Shown one piece after another: positions 1 to 8,237 of a stretch of 64,000 bases of DNA. The stretch is from Candidatus Gastranaerophilales bacterium (GTDB taxonomy: Bacteria > Cyanobacteriota > Vampirovibrionia > Gastranaerophilales > CAJFVJ01): positions 222,234-286,233 of the forward strand of contig CALUSR010000004.1 of the NCBI GenBank assembly GCA_944323485.1, given 5' to 3'. Below the pieces are notes generated by a model. It searched no databases, was not told where the DNA came from, and was given only the letters and a program-made list of their open reading frames with translations. The position numbers were made by a program, and so were the translations under genes. Within the stretch, counting starts at the first letter, position 1; the number at the start of each line of letters is the position of its first letter.

Positions 1-519
1 GCCTGTTACTGACTGTATCATCTTCGACAGAGCCTCTGGAGGCAACCCCATCAGCGATTTTAGAAGTTCTTCTTTTTTTAATCCATCATTTGTCAAAAAT
101 TTGTCCATGTATTTCTCTGGCATCATCTTGAGCATTTCTTCAGGCGTAAAAATTTGCTGTAACATCTCAAGCAGCTTCATCTTCGGAAGCTTTTGCAGCA
201 TGGACATAAGTTTTGCAACGGTAAAAAACTGCATAATCAAAAGCATAGAACTCTTATCAAGTTCTTCAGTGAGTTTTTCAAGATAATCTCTTCCTAATAA
301 CCTCAAGAGGATATAACGGTTGTTCGGGTCATCAAGATTAAACAACTCTATTAATTTTTTCGGATCTTTGGGCAAAATTCTCAGCGCATCTTCAAGAGAT
401 AAAGATGTATCAGTTTCTCCGCTCTCTTTTGAAGACGAAGAAGAATTGACAGCAGAAGTTCCTCCGACAAGATAAAAATTTTTCAGTTTTAATAATTCTT
501 CTGTATCAATTCTAATCAT
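1..519 (-). CDS. Partial unknown protein, helical leucine/methionine-rich repeats (N-terminal 173 residues)
   Basis: The reading frame opens with ATG at 519 and stays open to the window edge, so the C-terminus is missing. After a Ser-rich stretch (residues about 25-35) the protein becomes strongly helical. It has repeated short Leu/Met/Lys helices and recurring LPK- and LPPEALSKM-like turns. This style recalls the armadillo-like helices of FliG or the MgtE N-domain, but I see no diagnostic motif and cannot assign a family. No signal peptide is visible. It lies downstream of the glycosyltransferase at 617-1588 on the same strand, about 97 nt away, with no clear terminator between them. It could be in that operon or have its own promoter. 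Confidence 0.7.
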   Translation of the reverse strand, partial: MIRIDTEELLKLKNFYLVGGTSAVNSSSSSKESGETDTSLSLEDALRILPKDPKKLIELFNLDDPNNRYILLRLLGRDYLEKLTEELDKSSMLLIMQFFTVAKLMSMLQKLPKMKLLEMLQQIFTPEEMLKMMPEKYMDKFLTNDGLKKEELLKSLMGLPPEALSKMIQSVTG

Positions 520-616
520 AAGACAACGTATTTTCCGTTATATTTTAATCCTCAATAAAATTTATCGGATAAAACTCAAAAATCTTTATGATTAATACTA
601 ATATTGAAACATTTTG

Positions 617-1588
617 TTACAAAATACATTTAAGCATTTTATCAACAGAAACCCTTGAAGAATAATTTTTCTCAACAGTCTCACGCCCTGCAAGAACAAT
701 TTTGTTGTATTCAGATTCATTATACAAAAAATAATCTATCTTTTTGCATAAATCTTCAAAAGATGAAAACATCACAAAATCTTTTCCCGGAGAAAACAGC
801 CTCTCACCATCAGCTCTATAGTCGCTCAACAGCAATTTTTCACACGCAATCACCTGATAAGTCCGATAATTCAACGACCCTATTCCCTGAGCATTGTAAT
901 TAAACACAATCTTTGACTTGTTTATCACCTCTGACATCTTCTCTTCTGTATCAACAAACCCCCGATAATTTTTTTTCAAAAGCTCTTTTTCTGCTTCTTT
1001 TTCAACTCTTGAAACAGCTTGCTCAAAATGCTTCTGATGAGCAAACCACCCAAAGCGCAGATGTTCATATCTTTTCATAAGTTCTAATACAATCTTTAAT
1101 CTGAAATCACTATCAAGCCGCCCTGCAAACATAAGCTCATATTCGGCTTCCAAATTCAAATTTCGATAAACACGGGTATTAACAAAATGAGGCATATAAA
1201 AAAGATTCTTTATCTCATTTTTTTTCTTCTCACACAGCTCTCTATCCCAGTAGAAGACATAGTTATCATCTTCCTTCAGAAAATTATAATACTCTCGCCA
1301 GTATTTCCCTGAATGCTCATCATCAACAACATCAGAAAAATAATTTATGGATGGTATTTTTAATCCGAGCTTATTTTTATATATTATCGCCATATAATCA
1401 TAACTCACAACAAAATCAAAGCTATTAGCTGCGAGAAGTTCATCAAAAACATCAAAAGAATCATATAATGTATCAAAAACAACAACCTCATGTCCAAGCA
1501 GCCTGAATCCGTCAAATAAACTTGAAGAAGTCAGACGACCTCCGATACTCTCAGGCATTATGGCAAGGACTTGCAGCTTCTTTGCCAT
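617..1588 (-). CDS. CgeB-like glycosyltransferase (group 1 family)
   Basis: The protein has about 323 residues. The N-terminal half carries a Rossmann-type start (MAKKLQVLAIMPE) as in CgeB/DUF3880 proteins. The C-terminal third has the typical end of the 'glycosyl transferases group 1' family: a KSKIVFNYN segment, a NYRTYQVIACEKLLLSDY segment and a final regularly spaced helix ending VEKNYSS. Such enzymes transfer sugars to surface glycans or other acceptors; donor and acceptor cannot be read here. I chose the ATG at 1588, which follows GGTGA and begins the conserved fold. An upstream in-frame start at 1648 would add 20 residues overlapping the next gene. The stop of the small membrane-protein gene (1593) is 4 nt upstream, so the two are probably cotranscribed. 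Confidence 0.8.
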   Translation of the reverse strand: MAKKLQVLAIMPESIGGRLTSSSLFDGFRLLGHEVVVFDTLYDSFDVFDELLAANSFDFVVSYDYMAIIYKNKLGLKIPSINYFSDVVDDEHSGKYWREYYNFLKEDDNYVFYWDRELCEKKKNEIKNLFYMPHFVNTRVYRNLNLEAEYELMFAGRLDSDFRLKIVLELMKRYEHLRFGWFAHQKHFEQAVSRVEKEAEKELLKKNYRGFVDTEEKMSEVINKSKIVFNYNAQGIGSLNYRTYQVIACEKLLLSDYRADGERLFSPGKDFVMFSSFEDLCKKIDYFLYNESEYNKIVLAGRETVEKNYSSRVSVDKMLKCIL

Positions 1589-1592
1589 AAAA

Positions 1593-1934
1593 TCACCATT
1601 TTTTGAACACAAAAAACACAGACAGTATAATAAGCGCAAACCCCACAATATAATTCCATTTCAACCCCTCTTTCAAATAAAATACAGAGAAGAAGCAGAA
1701 TACAACAAGAGTTATAACCTCCTGCATCGTCTTCAACTGTGCAGCTTCATAATACTGATGCCCTATCCTGTTCGCAGGAACCTGAAAACAATACTCAAAA
1801 AACGCAATCATCCAGCTCGTCAGAATAACAATCCACAATGCGGCATTCTTGTGCTTGAGATGCCCGTACCATGCAAATGTCATGAATATATTAGATATTG
1901 TAAGTAATACAACAGGTGTAAGATGTTTAATCAT
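1593..1934 (-). CDS. DMT-family small membrane protein (DUF486)
   Basis: This 113-residue protein has four hydrophobic segments and the look of the DUF486 branch of the drug/metabolite transporter superfamily. A loop rich in charged residues with PANRIGHQY sits between helices 2 and 3, and a conserved QLKTMQEVITL segment follows. Proteins of this size in this family span the inner membrane and may work as dimers; their substrate is not known. The gene heads a two-gene unit with the glycosyltransferase that begins 4 nt after its stop. Confidence 0.85.
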   Translation of the reverse strand: MIKHLTPVVLLTISNIFMTFAWYGHLKHKNAALWIVILTSWMIAFFEYCFQVPANRIGHQYYEAAQLKTMQEVITLVVFCFFSVFYLKEGLKWNYIVGFALIILSVFFVFKKW

Positions 1935-1994
1935 TGCTACATTTTAGTAAAAAAAAATTTCTGCTACAATCTAAAAAAAATTTTTCAAATATGA

Positions 1995-2016
1995 TTTGTA
2001 AATATTCTTTTACAAA
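1995..2016. promoter_or_regulatory. Inverted repeat TTTGTAAA-N6-TTTACAAA upstream of the GH77 gene
   Basis: Two perfect 8-base inverted arms flank a 6-base spacer, 67 bp before the start codon at 2083. A two-fold symmetric site of this size is the usual form of an operator for a dimeric regulator. A related site with a 7-base spacer lies at 37675-37695 between two divergent genes. In AT-rich DNA this can arise by chance, so the call is tentative. Confidence 0.35.
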
Positions 2017-2082
2017 CTAGCAAAAAAAAATATTCATTGCATACTAATAAAATAGTAGATATTAGAGGTTTTAGTTATAAAT

Positions 2083-3948
2083 ATGGAAATTTCAAGAATT
2101 GGTACTACCACTTCTTTTGGTAGAGCATTTACTACAAAAGAAAAACAAGAGTGGAAACAACTCGAACAACAATCAAGACAAGAACTTGGACTAGGAAGAA
2201 CAACAGCTGTTGTCTTTGATTTCAATATACCATCAGAACAAGGGTATAATACGGCTATTGGAACAACCCTCTCTGAAAACTCTCAGGGCTTTATGAATTT
2301 TGTACAGGATATGACAGGGGCAAATGCTATGTTGCTCGGTCCTCAGGGGCAAATAAGCTCATTTAATATCTGTCCGTATTCAGGAACGACTTTTTCCCTC
2401 GGAGAACACCTCATTGACCTGAAACTTCTCTCAGGAGATGACTACGGCAACATATTGCCGCTTGAAAGAGTACAACAATATGACAGAGATTACGACGGAG
2501 ACCCGAAAAGAAGGGACAAAAAAGTTGACTACGGCTACGTAATCGGCGATGACTACGACCCAGGAGTGCAGAATCTTGCACTGAAAGAAGCTTTTGAAAA
2601 CTTTCAAAAACTGCCGAAACATTCAAAACTGAAAAAAGAATTTAACCAGTTTAAAAAAGATAATACCTACTGGCTCGAAAAAGATGCACTATATGATGCA
2701 CTTGCTCAAGAACACGGTATCACCGACTCAACAAAATGGCCTGAAAAAGACAGGGACTTATTCTCAGGTAAGTACTCAAAACATGATGTAAACAAAAGAG
2801 TTTCAGAGTTAAAAAACAAATACCCTGACTTGATTGAACAAAAAGAATTCAACCAGTTCCTGATTGACAAACAACAACAAGCAGCAAAAAAACAATATAA
2901 CGATAAAGGTTTCAAAACCTATGGCGATTGTCTTGTCGGTTTTTCTGACAAAGAAAGATGGGCTCACAAATCATGCTTCAAAGATAACGAATACATGGGC
3001 TGCAAAAACTCTGATAAAACTGTTCAAACCTGGGGATTTCCGGCTCTTGATTATTCAAAACTCGGAACACCAGACCGCCCCGGCGAAACAGGTGAACTCC
3101 TTGCCCATAAATTTGACAGTTTCTTCAAACGCTACGATGGCGTAAGAATAGACGCCGCCTGGCAAATTGTAAATCCATATACATATACGATGAACAACGG
3201 CACCCCTGAAGAAGTAAAAAATCAACCAAAACTCAGAGACAGCGTCATAAAAATAATCGAAAAATCAGCATCAAAAGCTGGTAAACTAGATAAAGACAGC
3301 CTCCTGTTTGAACTCCTCGGAGAAAATGCACAGGAAGGAATAAAACTCACTCAAGGAAAATATCCGCATATCCATATCACCAGATATGCTCATGGTTCCT
3401 GGGGAAGACCTGCTTATTATGAAACTCAGGGCTACAAACCGGGTGACTATACAATCGGTGTAGGCACACATGATGATATAACACTGAGAGAACTTGCCGC
3501 AAATAAAGAAAAAAGACAAGAACAGAGCGAATTTCTCTCAAAAGTTTTGAAACTCAATTCACATGAACTGGTCGGTAGCGAAGAAAAATTCAGAAACGCA
3601 AAAACAGCAGAATTGTTCACAACAAAAGACCAATTCTTCACTCTTCCTGATATGTTCGGTATGTCAGAAAAAATCAACCAGCCGGGCACTCAAAATGGTA
3701 TAGCTTCAAACAACTGGACTGTCAGAATTCCGACTGACTACGAATCTTTCTACTACCGGCAGCTCTCGGACGGTTACGGAATGAATATGCCTGATGCTCG
3801 TGCAAAAGCGTTGAGAGCAAAAAACAGCCATAATCAGGAATTAATAAATAAACTCCAAACAGCAGCGGCAATCTTGAGAGAAAAAGGACCGAACACTCAG
3901 GCTGAAGCTGACGCACAATATGGAGCTAATTTTTCAAAAATATCCTAA
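2083..3948 (+). CDS. malQ: GH77 4-alpha-glucanotransferase (MalQ-like), tagged N-terminus
   Basis: This 621-residue cytoplasmic enzyme should disproportionate alpha-1,4-glucans in maltodextrin or glycogen metabolism. The three GH77 catalytic regions are present: the nucleophile in YDGVRID (Asp357), the acid/base Glu in LFELLGE (about Glu410) and the third Asp in GTHDD (Asp464). The first sugar-site region (SSFNICPYSGTTFSLGEHLIDL, about residues 89-110) is divergent from MalQ. A charged insertion lies between residues about 140 and 270. The N-terminus, MEISRIGTTTSFGRAF, precedes the enzyme fold and resembles a tag shared by other proteins here. A GAGG ribosome site precedes the ATG at 2083. 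A bidirectional terminator follows. Family assignment is firm; substrate preference is inferred. Confidence 0.82.
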   Translation: MEISRIGTTTSFGRAFTTKEKQEWKQLEQQSRQELGLGRTTAVVFDFNIPSEQGYNTAIGTTLSENSQGFMNFVQDMTGANAMLLGPQGQISSFNICPYSGTTFSLGEHLIDLKLLSGDDYGNILPLERVQQYDRDYDGDPKRRDKKVDYGYVIGDDYDPGVQNLALKEAFENFQKLPKHSKLKKEFNQFKKDNTYWLEKDALYDALAQEHGITDSTKWPEKDRDLFSGKYSKHDVNKRVSELKNKYPDLIEQKEFNQFLIDKQQQAAKKQYNDKGFKTYGDCLVGFSDKERWAHKSCFKDNEYMGCKNSDKTVQTWGFPALDYSKLGTPDRPGETGELLAHKFDSFFKRYDGVRIDAAWQIVNPYTYTMNNGTPEEVKNQPKLRDSVIKIIEKSASKAGKLDKDSLLFELLGENAQEGIKLTQGKYPHIHITRYAHGSWGRPAYYETQGYKPGDYTIGVGTHDDITLRELAANKEKRQEQSEFLSKVLKLNSHELVGSEEKFRNAKTAELFTTKDQFFTLPDMFGMSEKINQPGTQNGIASNNWTVRIPTDYESFYYRQLSDGYGMNMPDARAKALRAKNSHNQELINKLQTAAAILREKGPNTQAEADAQYGANFSKIS

Positions 3949-3965
3949 ACTCAAATACCTCTAAT

Positions 3966-3994
3966 AAAAAGAGAGCTTAGTGCTCTCTTTTTTC
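3966..3994. terminator. Intrinsic terminator, bidirectional, between GH77 and GT2 genes
   Basis: An 11-bp stem (GAGAGC core at 3971-3976 with GCTCTC at 3982-3987, extended by A/T pairs) with a 5-base loop runs straight into a T tract. On the other strand it also ends in T residues. It lies just after the stop at 3948 (+) and just after the stop at 4001 (-), so it can serve both convergent genes. Confidence 0.85.
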
Positions 3995-4000
3995 TTTTAT

Positions 4001-4783
4001 TTATTTTCTTCTGCATCTGTAGTCTTCATGATTCATCTCATATTCCCAAAGCTTCACTATAGCCATAAACTTGTAGTGCGCAGCTATGATGGCAAAGATG
4101 AAACCGTGGACACCGTCCCTGAACCCCTGTTTGATAAAATACATCTTGATGAATTCAAGAACGGAACGGGTCACAAGAAATGCCATCGAAAAATGCTTGT
4201 TTCTCGCTGTCAATTTTTCAAGCTCAAGAGTTGTATAATAATTCCACTTGATAATAAAAGGATTCAGCTCATCAACCATAGTATGAGTGATGAACACTTC
4301 CCCATGCTCATTTGGAATATACTCTTCTCTGCCGTTTACCTCGGGGGCTCCATGGACATGAGCCTGATAACTCACACACCCTTTTTTGAAAAATCTCAAA
4401 ATGCCTCTCTTTGAATAAGAGTGCAGCACTTTGCCGAGAAGCTCGTTTTTATAAGGTATTCTAACACCTTCTGCCGGATTTTCACGTTCAATGTAAGCTC
4501 TCAAATATTTCAACAAACCGCTTGAAGCGTACTCATCAGAATCAAGAATCAAAAAATAATCAGACGTTACCTGAGAGTTTGCAAAATTTCTGGCAGGCTC
4601 TGCATATCCGACATTCTCATGATATACAATTTTGCATTTGAATTTTTCTGCAATCTCAATTGTTCTATCAGTGCTGTGCATATCACAGATAATTATTTCA
4701 TCAGCATCTTTTACCGACTCAAGACATCTCTCAAGATATTTTTCAGAATTATATGTATGTATTACAACAGATATAGTCTTCAT
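4001..4783 (-). CDS. GT2-family glycosyltransferase, WaaE/LgtF-like
   Basis: The 260-residue protein opens with the GT-A fold signature ISVVIHTYNSEKYLERCLES. The donor-binding region IICDMHSTDRT and the metal-binding LDSDEY motif (about residues 78-84) follow. The C-terminal half has the WaaE/KdtX pattern: an amphipathic helix around SVLEFIKMYFIKQGFRDG and a membrane-proximal end KLWEYEMN. Enzymes of this kind add glucose or related sugars to lipopolysaccharide core or similar surface glycans at the inner face of the membrane. It sits 56 nt after the U32 gene on the same strand. Sugar specificity cannot be read from the sequence. Confidence 0.85.
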   Translation of the reverse strand: MKTISVVIHTYNSEKYLERCLESVKDADEIIICDMHSTDRTIEIAEKFKCKIVYHENVGYAEPARNFANSQVTSDYFLILDSDEYASSGLLKYLRAYIERENPAEGVRIPYKNELLGKVLHSYSKRGILRFFKKGCVSYQAHVHGAPEVNGREEYIPNEHGEVFITHTMVDELNPFIIKWNYYTTLELEKLTARNKHFSMAFLVTRSVLEFIKMYFIKQGFRDGVHGFIFAIIAAHYKFMAIVKLWEYEMNHEDYRCRRK

Positions 4784-4839
4784 AAAAATCGTTCCCTCTC
4801 ACAACTCACATCGATTATACAGCCTATAGAACGAATCGT

Positions 4840-6663
4840 CTAGCAATTTTGTATTTTCATACAACAACTTTTACACTCAAAAAGCAGTTTATATTTCTTA
4901 CCATGAGAATCAACAAGGAAAAACGGCTCCCGATATCTGTGTTTTTTACCTTCCTTTGAGCACAACCCGAGAGAAAACTTCAAACAATGCTTCGTTGTCA
5001 TCAAAATTTTTCCGCTAACATTACCTGTTTTCTCAATGGCATACTCTCTGCATATCCCGCCCCTTTTCTCATAAAACTCTTTTGCCTTTTCATTCATAAT
5101 ATTCACATCATAAAACAACTCTCTCTCAAAATAAGGACTGATAAATATACCTCCTGATTTTTCAACTTCATAGGAGGCAATCCTCTTTTCTTCGAGTTTT
5201 GCAAACAGCCTTCGTCTCAGCTCATTCAACTCTGATAGAGGAATAAAAGGATAAACATCAACCTCAACTCTTGCCTCTTTGATATCAAAGCAGCTATCGC
5301 CCGCCTTTTTGAGGCACTTGATTATATTATTCCTGGCAAGCTCTTGATTTTTCGCCTTATCATAATTCTTGCCCGCCTCAACAACAACTCTCACGCCATC
5401 TTCATCAACAGCCGAAAGTTTATAGCATTGCTCCTTCTCAACAAAACAAACAGACGCCTCTATCTTTCTCTCTACTTTTGCGCTTTCTAACATCTTTGAA
5501 AACTTATGATTATAATTCCTGAATACCTCAACTCCCTTTCTTATCCCGTTCATTGACTGCGGAAAAATTTTGTTTCCCTCTGCTTTGTTGACACTTGTTC
5601 CTACAAGCTCGCCTCTCTCATCAAAAAAACATATCCCGTCAGCATTGTTCAACTCACTCCCATCAAAGAGAAAATATTTCTCAAAAACCTCTTTCACCTT
5701 TCCCGTATATTCCCCTCTTGACTTTGGAGAGTCAAAAGAAATAATGTTTTTATTTCTGCCATGCAAAAAATATTCGCAATATCCGCGGTTAAAAGTTTTG
5801 TTTACATCCGCTTCAAACCCGAGAACGCTATACCCTGATGAGCTTCTTTCATATTCAGTGTTTTCTATAGCGTCATCAATTTTCTTTCGATAAAAACTTA
5901 CAACATTTTTTATATAATCTTCATCCTTCAACCGCCCCTCTATCTTAAAGGAGCTGACACCTGCGTCTATCAAATCTTTTATATCAGAGGAAAAATTCAA
6001 ATCCCTCAAACATAAAAGATGCTTATCCGTTGCAACAACAACGCCATCAGAATCGACAAGAGAATATTTTTTTCTGCAAGGCTGCGCACACTCGCCTCTG
6101 TTTGCACTTCTGCCGCCTATTGCATAACTCATATAACACTGCCCGCTGTATGACACGCACAAAGCACCATGGATAAAAGTTTCTATCTCAACATCGGTAT
6201 TATCTGCAATTTTTCTTATCTCATCTAAAGACAGCTCTCTTGCAAGAATAACACGGGAAAAACCTGTTTTCTCAAGAAATTTCACCTTTTCAAGAGTCGA
6301 GTTATGGCACTGCGTGCTTGCAAACAGTTTGATTGGAGGAAGCTTGCACTCAAGCAGTCCCATATCCTGAACAATAAGCGCATCAACCCCGATATCATAG
6401 AGCTGATAAATCAACTCTACTGCCTCACGCAACTCATCATCAGACATAATGGTGTTGATTGTCACATAAACTTTTACTCTGAACTTGTGAGCGTATTCAA
6501 CAACATCTTTTATATCATCAAGAGAATTTGAAGCGTTTACCCTTGCCCCGAACTTTGGAGAACCGATATAAACAGCATCAGCCCCGCAGTCAATTGCTGC
6601 AAAAGCTGTCTTCTTATCCTTTGCCGGAGCTAAAAGTTCTATTGTCTTCTTTTTGTTTTTCAT
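4840..6663 (-). CDS. U32-family protein, RlhA-like (RNA hydroxylation)
   Basis: This 607-residue protein carries the U32 'peptidase' domain starting ELLAPAKD. Four cysteines can hold an iron-sulfur cluster: Cys169 and Cys176 in GALCVSYSGQC and Cys192 and Cys196 in GECAQPC. Known bacterial U32 proteins of this length (E. coli RlhA, formerly YdcP) hydroxylate C2501 of 23S rRNA; shorter TrhP forms act on tRNA uridine-34. The long C-terminal region with FDSPKSRGEYTGKVKEV and a later DUF3656-like segment favours the RlhA type. It follows the purine permease by 15 nt, so the two may share a transcript. The RlhA/TrhP distinction is inferred from length and domain order. Confidence 0.82.
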   Translation of the reverse strand: MKNKKKTIELLAPAKDKKTAFAAIDCGADAVYIGSPKFGARVNASNSLDDIKDVVEYAHKFRVKVYVTINTIMSDDELREAVELIYQLYDIGVDALIVQDMGLLECKLPPIKLFASTQCHNSTLEKVKFLEKTGFSRVILARELSLDEIRKIADNTDVEIETFIHGALCVSYSGQCYMSYAIGGRSANRGECAQPCRKKYSLVDSDGVVVATDKHLLCLRDLNFSSDIKDLIDAGVSSFKIEGRLKDEDYIKNVVSFYRKKIDDAIENTEYERSSSGYSVLGFEADVNKTFNRGYCEYFLHGRNKNIISFDSPKSRGEYTGKVKEVFEKYFLFDGSELNNADGICFFDERGELVGTSVNKAEGNKIFPQSMNGIRKGVEVFRNYNHKFSKMLESAKVERKIEASVCFVEKEQCYKLSAVDEDGVRVVVEAGKNYDKAKNQELARNNIIKCLKKAGDSCFDIKEARVEVDVYPFIPLSELNELRRRLFAKLEEKRIASYEVEKSGGIFISPYFERELFYDVNIMNEKAKEFYEKRGGICREYAIEKTGNVSGKILMTTKHCLKFSLGLCSKEGKKHRYREPFFLVDSHGKKYKLLFECKSCCMKIQNC

Positions 6664-6678
6664 CTTATGAAACTCTCA

Positions 6679-7980
6679 TTAGTAAGGATATAATACAAAA
6701 AATATTATTGATATAACACACAAAATCCAGTTTGCCGGATTTGTTTTTTCTCTCTGTCCTGAGAATAACTTCATCAAAGGATATGCAATAAACCCTGCCG
6801 CCATACCGATACCTGCGTTGTATGTAAACACCATCAACACAATAGCAAGACATGATGGAATATATTCTGTCGGGTCAGAAAAATCAACACGTGAGATACC
6901 GCTTATCATTAAAAGCCCGACAACAATCAGTGCAGGAGCATACGCCTCAGGAGGAATTGAAGTGAATAAAGGAGCAAAAAACAAACCGAGTAAAAATAAA
7001 ACTCCGACAAACACTGTGCTTAAACCTGAACGGGCACCAGTTTGAACGCCTGTAGCAGACTCCAAAAACACCCCGCTTGTCGTAGTTCCCAAAAGCGACG
7101 CAAAAACGGTAGTCAAAGAATCGGTAAACATAGGTTTCTTAATCTCTGGAAGATTTCCCTTTTCATCAAGAAATCCCGCTTTATAAGACACACCTATCAA
7201 AGTTCCCATTGTATCAACATAAAAAACAACAAAAATTACAAACAACACGGGCAGAAACTTCAAATCAATAGCCCCGAGAATATCAAGCTGCCCGAGGACC
7301 GGTCTTATATCAGGAGGAGCAGACATCAAAGAAGACGGCACATCGCTAAGCCCGAAGAGAAAAGAAATAATCGTCAAAACAATTATCCCTAAAAGCAGAG
7401 CAGCCTTCACTTTTTTTGCAAGCAGCACAACTATCAACACCACTCCGAATACGGCAAGCATAACTTTTGGTTCCTGCCAGTTTCCGATATGTACAGGAAT
7501 TTCAGCATTTCCTGCCTCAACAATACCTGATTTCAAAAGCCCGAGCAGTGCAAGAAAAATTCCGAGCCCTGCCCCGAAAGACATTTTCAAACTCTCAGGC
7601 ATAGAGTTCACAAGCCAGGGACGAATGTTCAAAGCAGTAAGCAAAAAAAACACAACCCCGCTCAAAAAAACAGCACCCAAGACAACCTGCCAGCTAAAAC
7701 CCATCAACACAACAACAGTGTATGCAAAAAAAGCACACTCTCCGACGAGAGGAGCCACGGCAAAGGGTCTGTTTGCATATAACCCCATAATCATACACCC
7801 GATGAATGTAGTGTAGATTACGGCAGCCATAGACGCCTCAAAAGGCATCCCTGCCATTTCAAGAATTTTGGAATTTATGATAAGCATATAAGCCATCGTA
7901 ATAAAAGAGGTAAATCCCCCTACAAGTTCTGTTTTGATGTCAGTCCCAAGATCTTTAAGCCTGAAAAAGTTTGAAATCAT
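6679..7980 (-). CDS. NCS2-family purine permease (AzgA/PbuG-like)
   Basis: This polytopic inner-membrane protein of 433 residues imports adenine, guanine or hypoxanthine by proton symport in characterised relatives. It starts with the AzgA-group pattern FFRLKDLGTDIKTELVGG and FITMAYMLIINSKIL. It also has the substrate-site segment GLYANRPFAVAPLVGE and the later LGTTTSGVFLESATGVQTG motif. I chose ATG at 7980, preceded by GAGG at proper spacing. The frame is open for 96 more codons upstream, but that stretch lacks a ribosome site and resembles no permease. Adenine deaminase is transcribed divergently 257 bp away, which fits adenine uptake followed by deamination. Confidence 0.9.
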   Translation of the reverse strand: MISNFFRLKDLGTDIKTELVGGFTSFITMAYMLIINSKILEMAGMPFEASMAAVIYTTFIGCMIMGLYANRPFAVAPLVGECAFFAYTVVVLMGFSWQVVLGAVFLSGVVFFLLTALNIRPWLVNSMPESLKMSFGAGLGIFLALLGLLKSGIVEAGNAEIPVHIGNWQEPKVMLAVFGVVLIVVLLAKKVKAALLLGIIVLTIISFLFGLSDVPSSLMSAPPDIRPVLGQLDILGAIDLKFLPVLFVIFVVFYVDTMGTLIGVSYKAGFLDEKGNLPEIKKPMFTDSLTTVFASLLGTTTSGVFLESATGVQTGARSGLSTVFVGVLFLLGLFFAPLFTSIPPEAYAPALIVVGLLMISGISRVDFSDPTEYIPSCLAIVLMVFTYNAGIGMAAGFIAYPLMKLFSGQREKTNPANWILCVISIIFFVLYPY

Positions 7981-8049
7981 ATTGAAAAACCTCAAAAATA
8001 TTAATGTTATTATACCAGACCACCGATTATTTACATATAAAAAATGTTT

Positions 8050-8177
8050 GGAATTTATATAGCAAATTTCGCCCCAAATTTCCAAAACAACGTCATACTG
8101 AGCGTTAGCGGAGTATCTAAATAAAAAAGGATTCTTCGAGCTAAAGCCCTCGGAATAACGAACTTTTAATAGTATCT
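8050..8177. repeat. Dispersed ~128-bp intergenic repeat with hairpin, copy A
   Basis: This segment matches another at 29642-29768 over nearly its full length with scattered substitutions. Its core (8091-8160) is an imperfect inverted repeat. The left arm CGTCATACTGAGCG...GAGTATC pairs with the right arm GATTCTTCGAG...CTCGGAATAACG. It has no coding potential and no transposase. The arm sequence resembles a widespread class of short palindromic intergenic repeats (GTCATnCTGAGCG...GAAGnATC). It lies between the divergent permease and adenine deaminase genes. Confidence 0.75.
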
Positions 8178-8237
8178 CCAAATATTTGACGCTCATATGA
8201 TATAATATGAAATTATCAGTATTATAGAGTGTAATAT

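Noticed and set aside
4840..6663. Collagenase-like protease
   Set aside because: U32 proteins with four cluster cysteines and this length act in RNA hydroxylation; the peptidase name is historical.
8050..8177. Insertion sequence remnant
   Set aside because: There is no transposase frame and no target-site duplication I can see. The short palindromic repeat class fits better.
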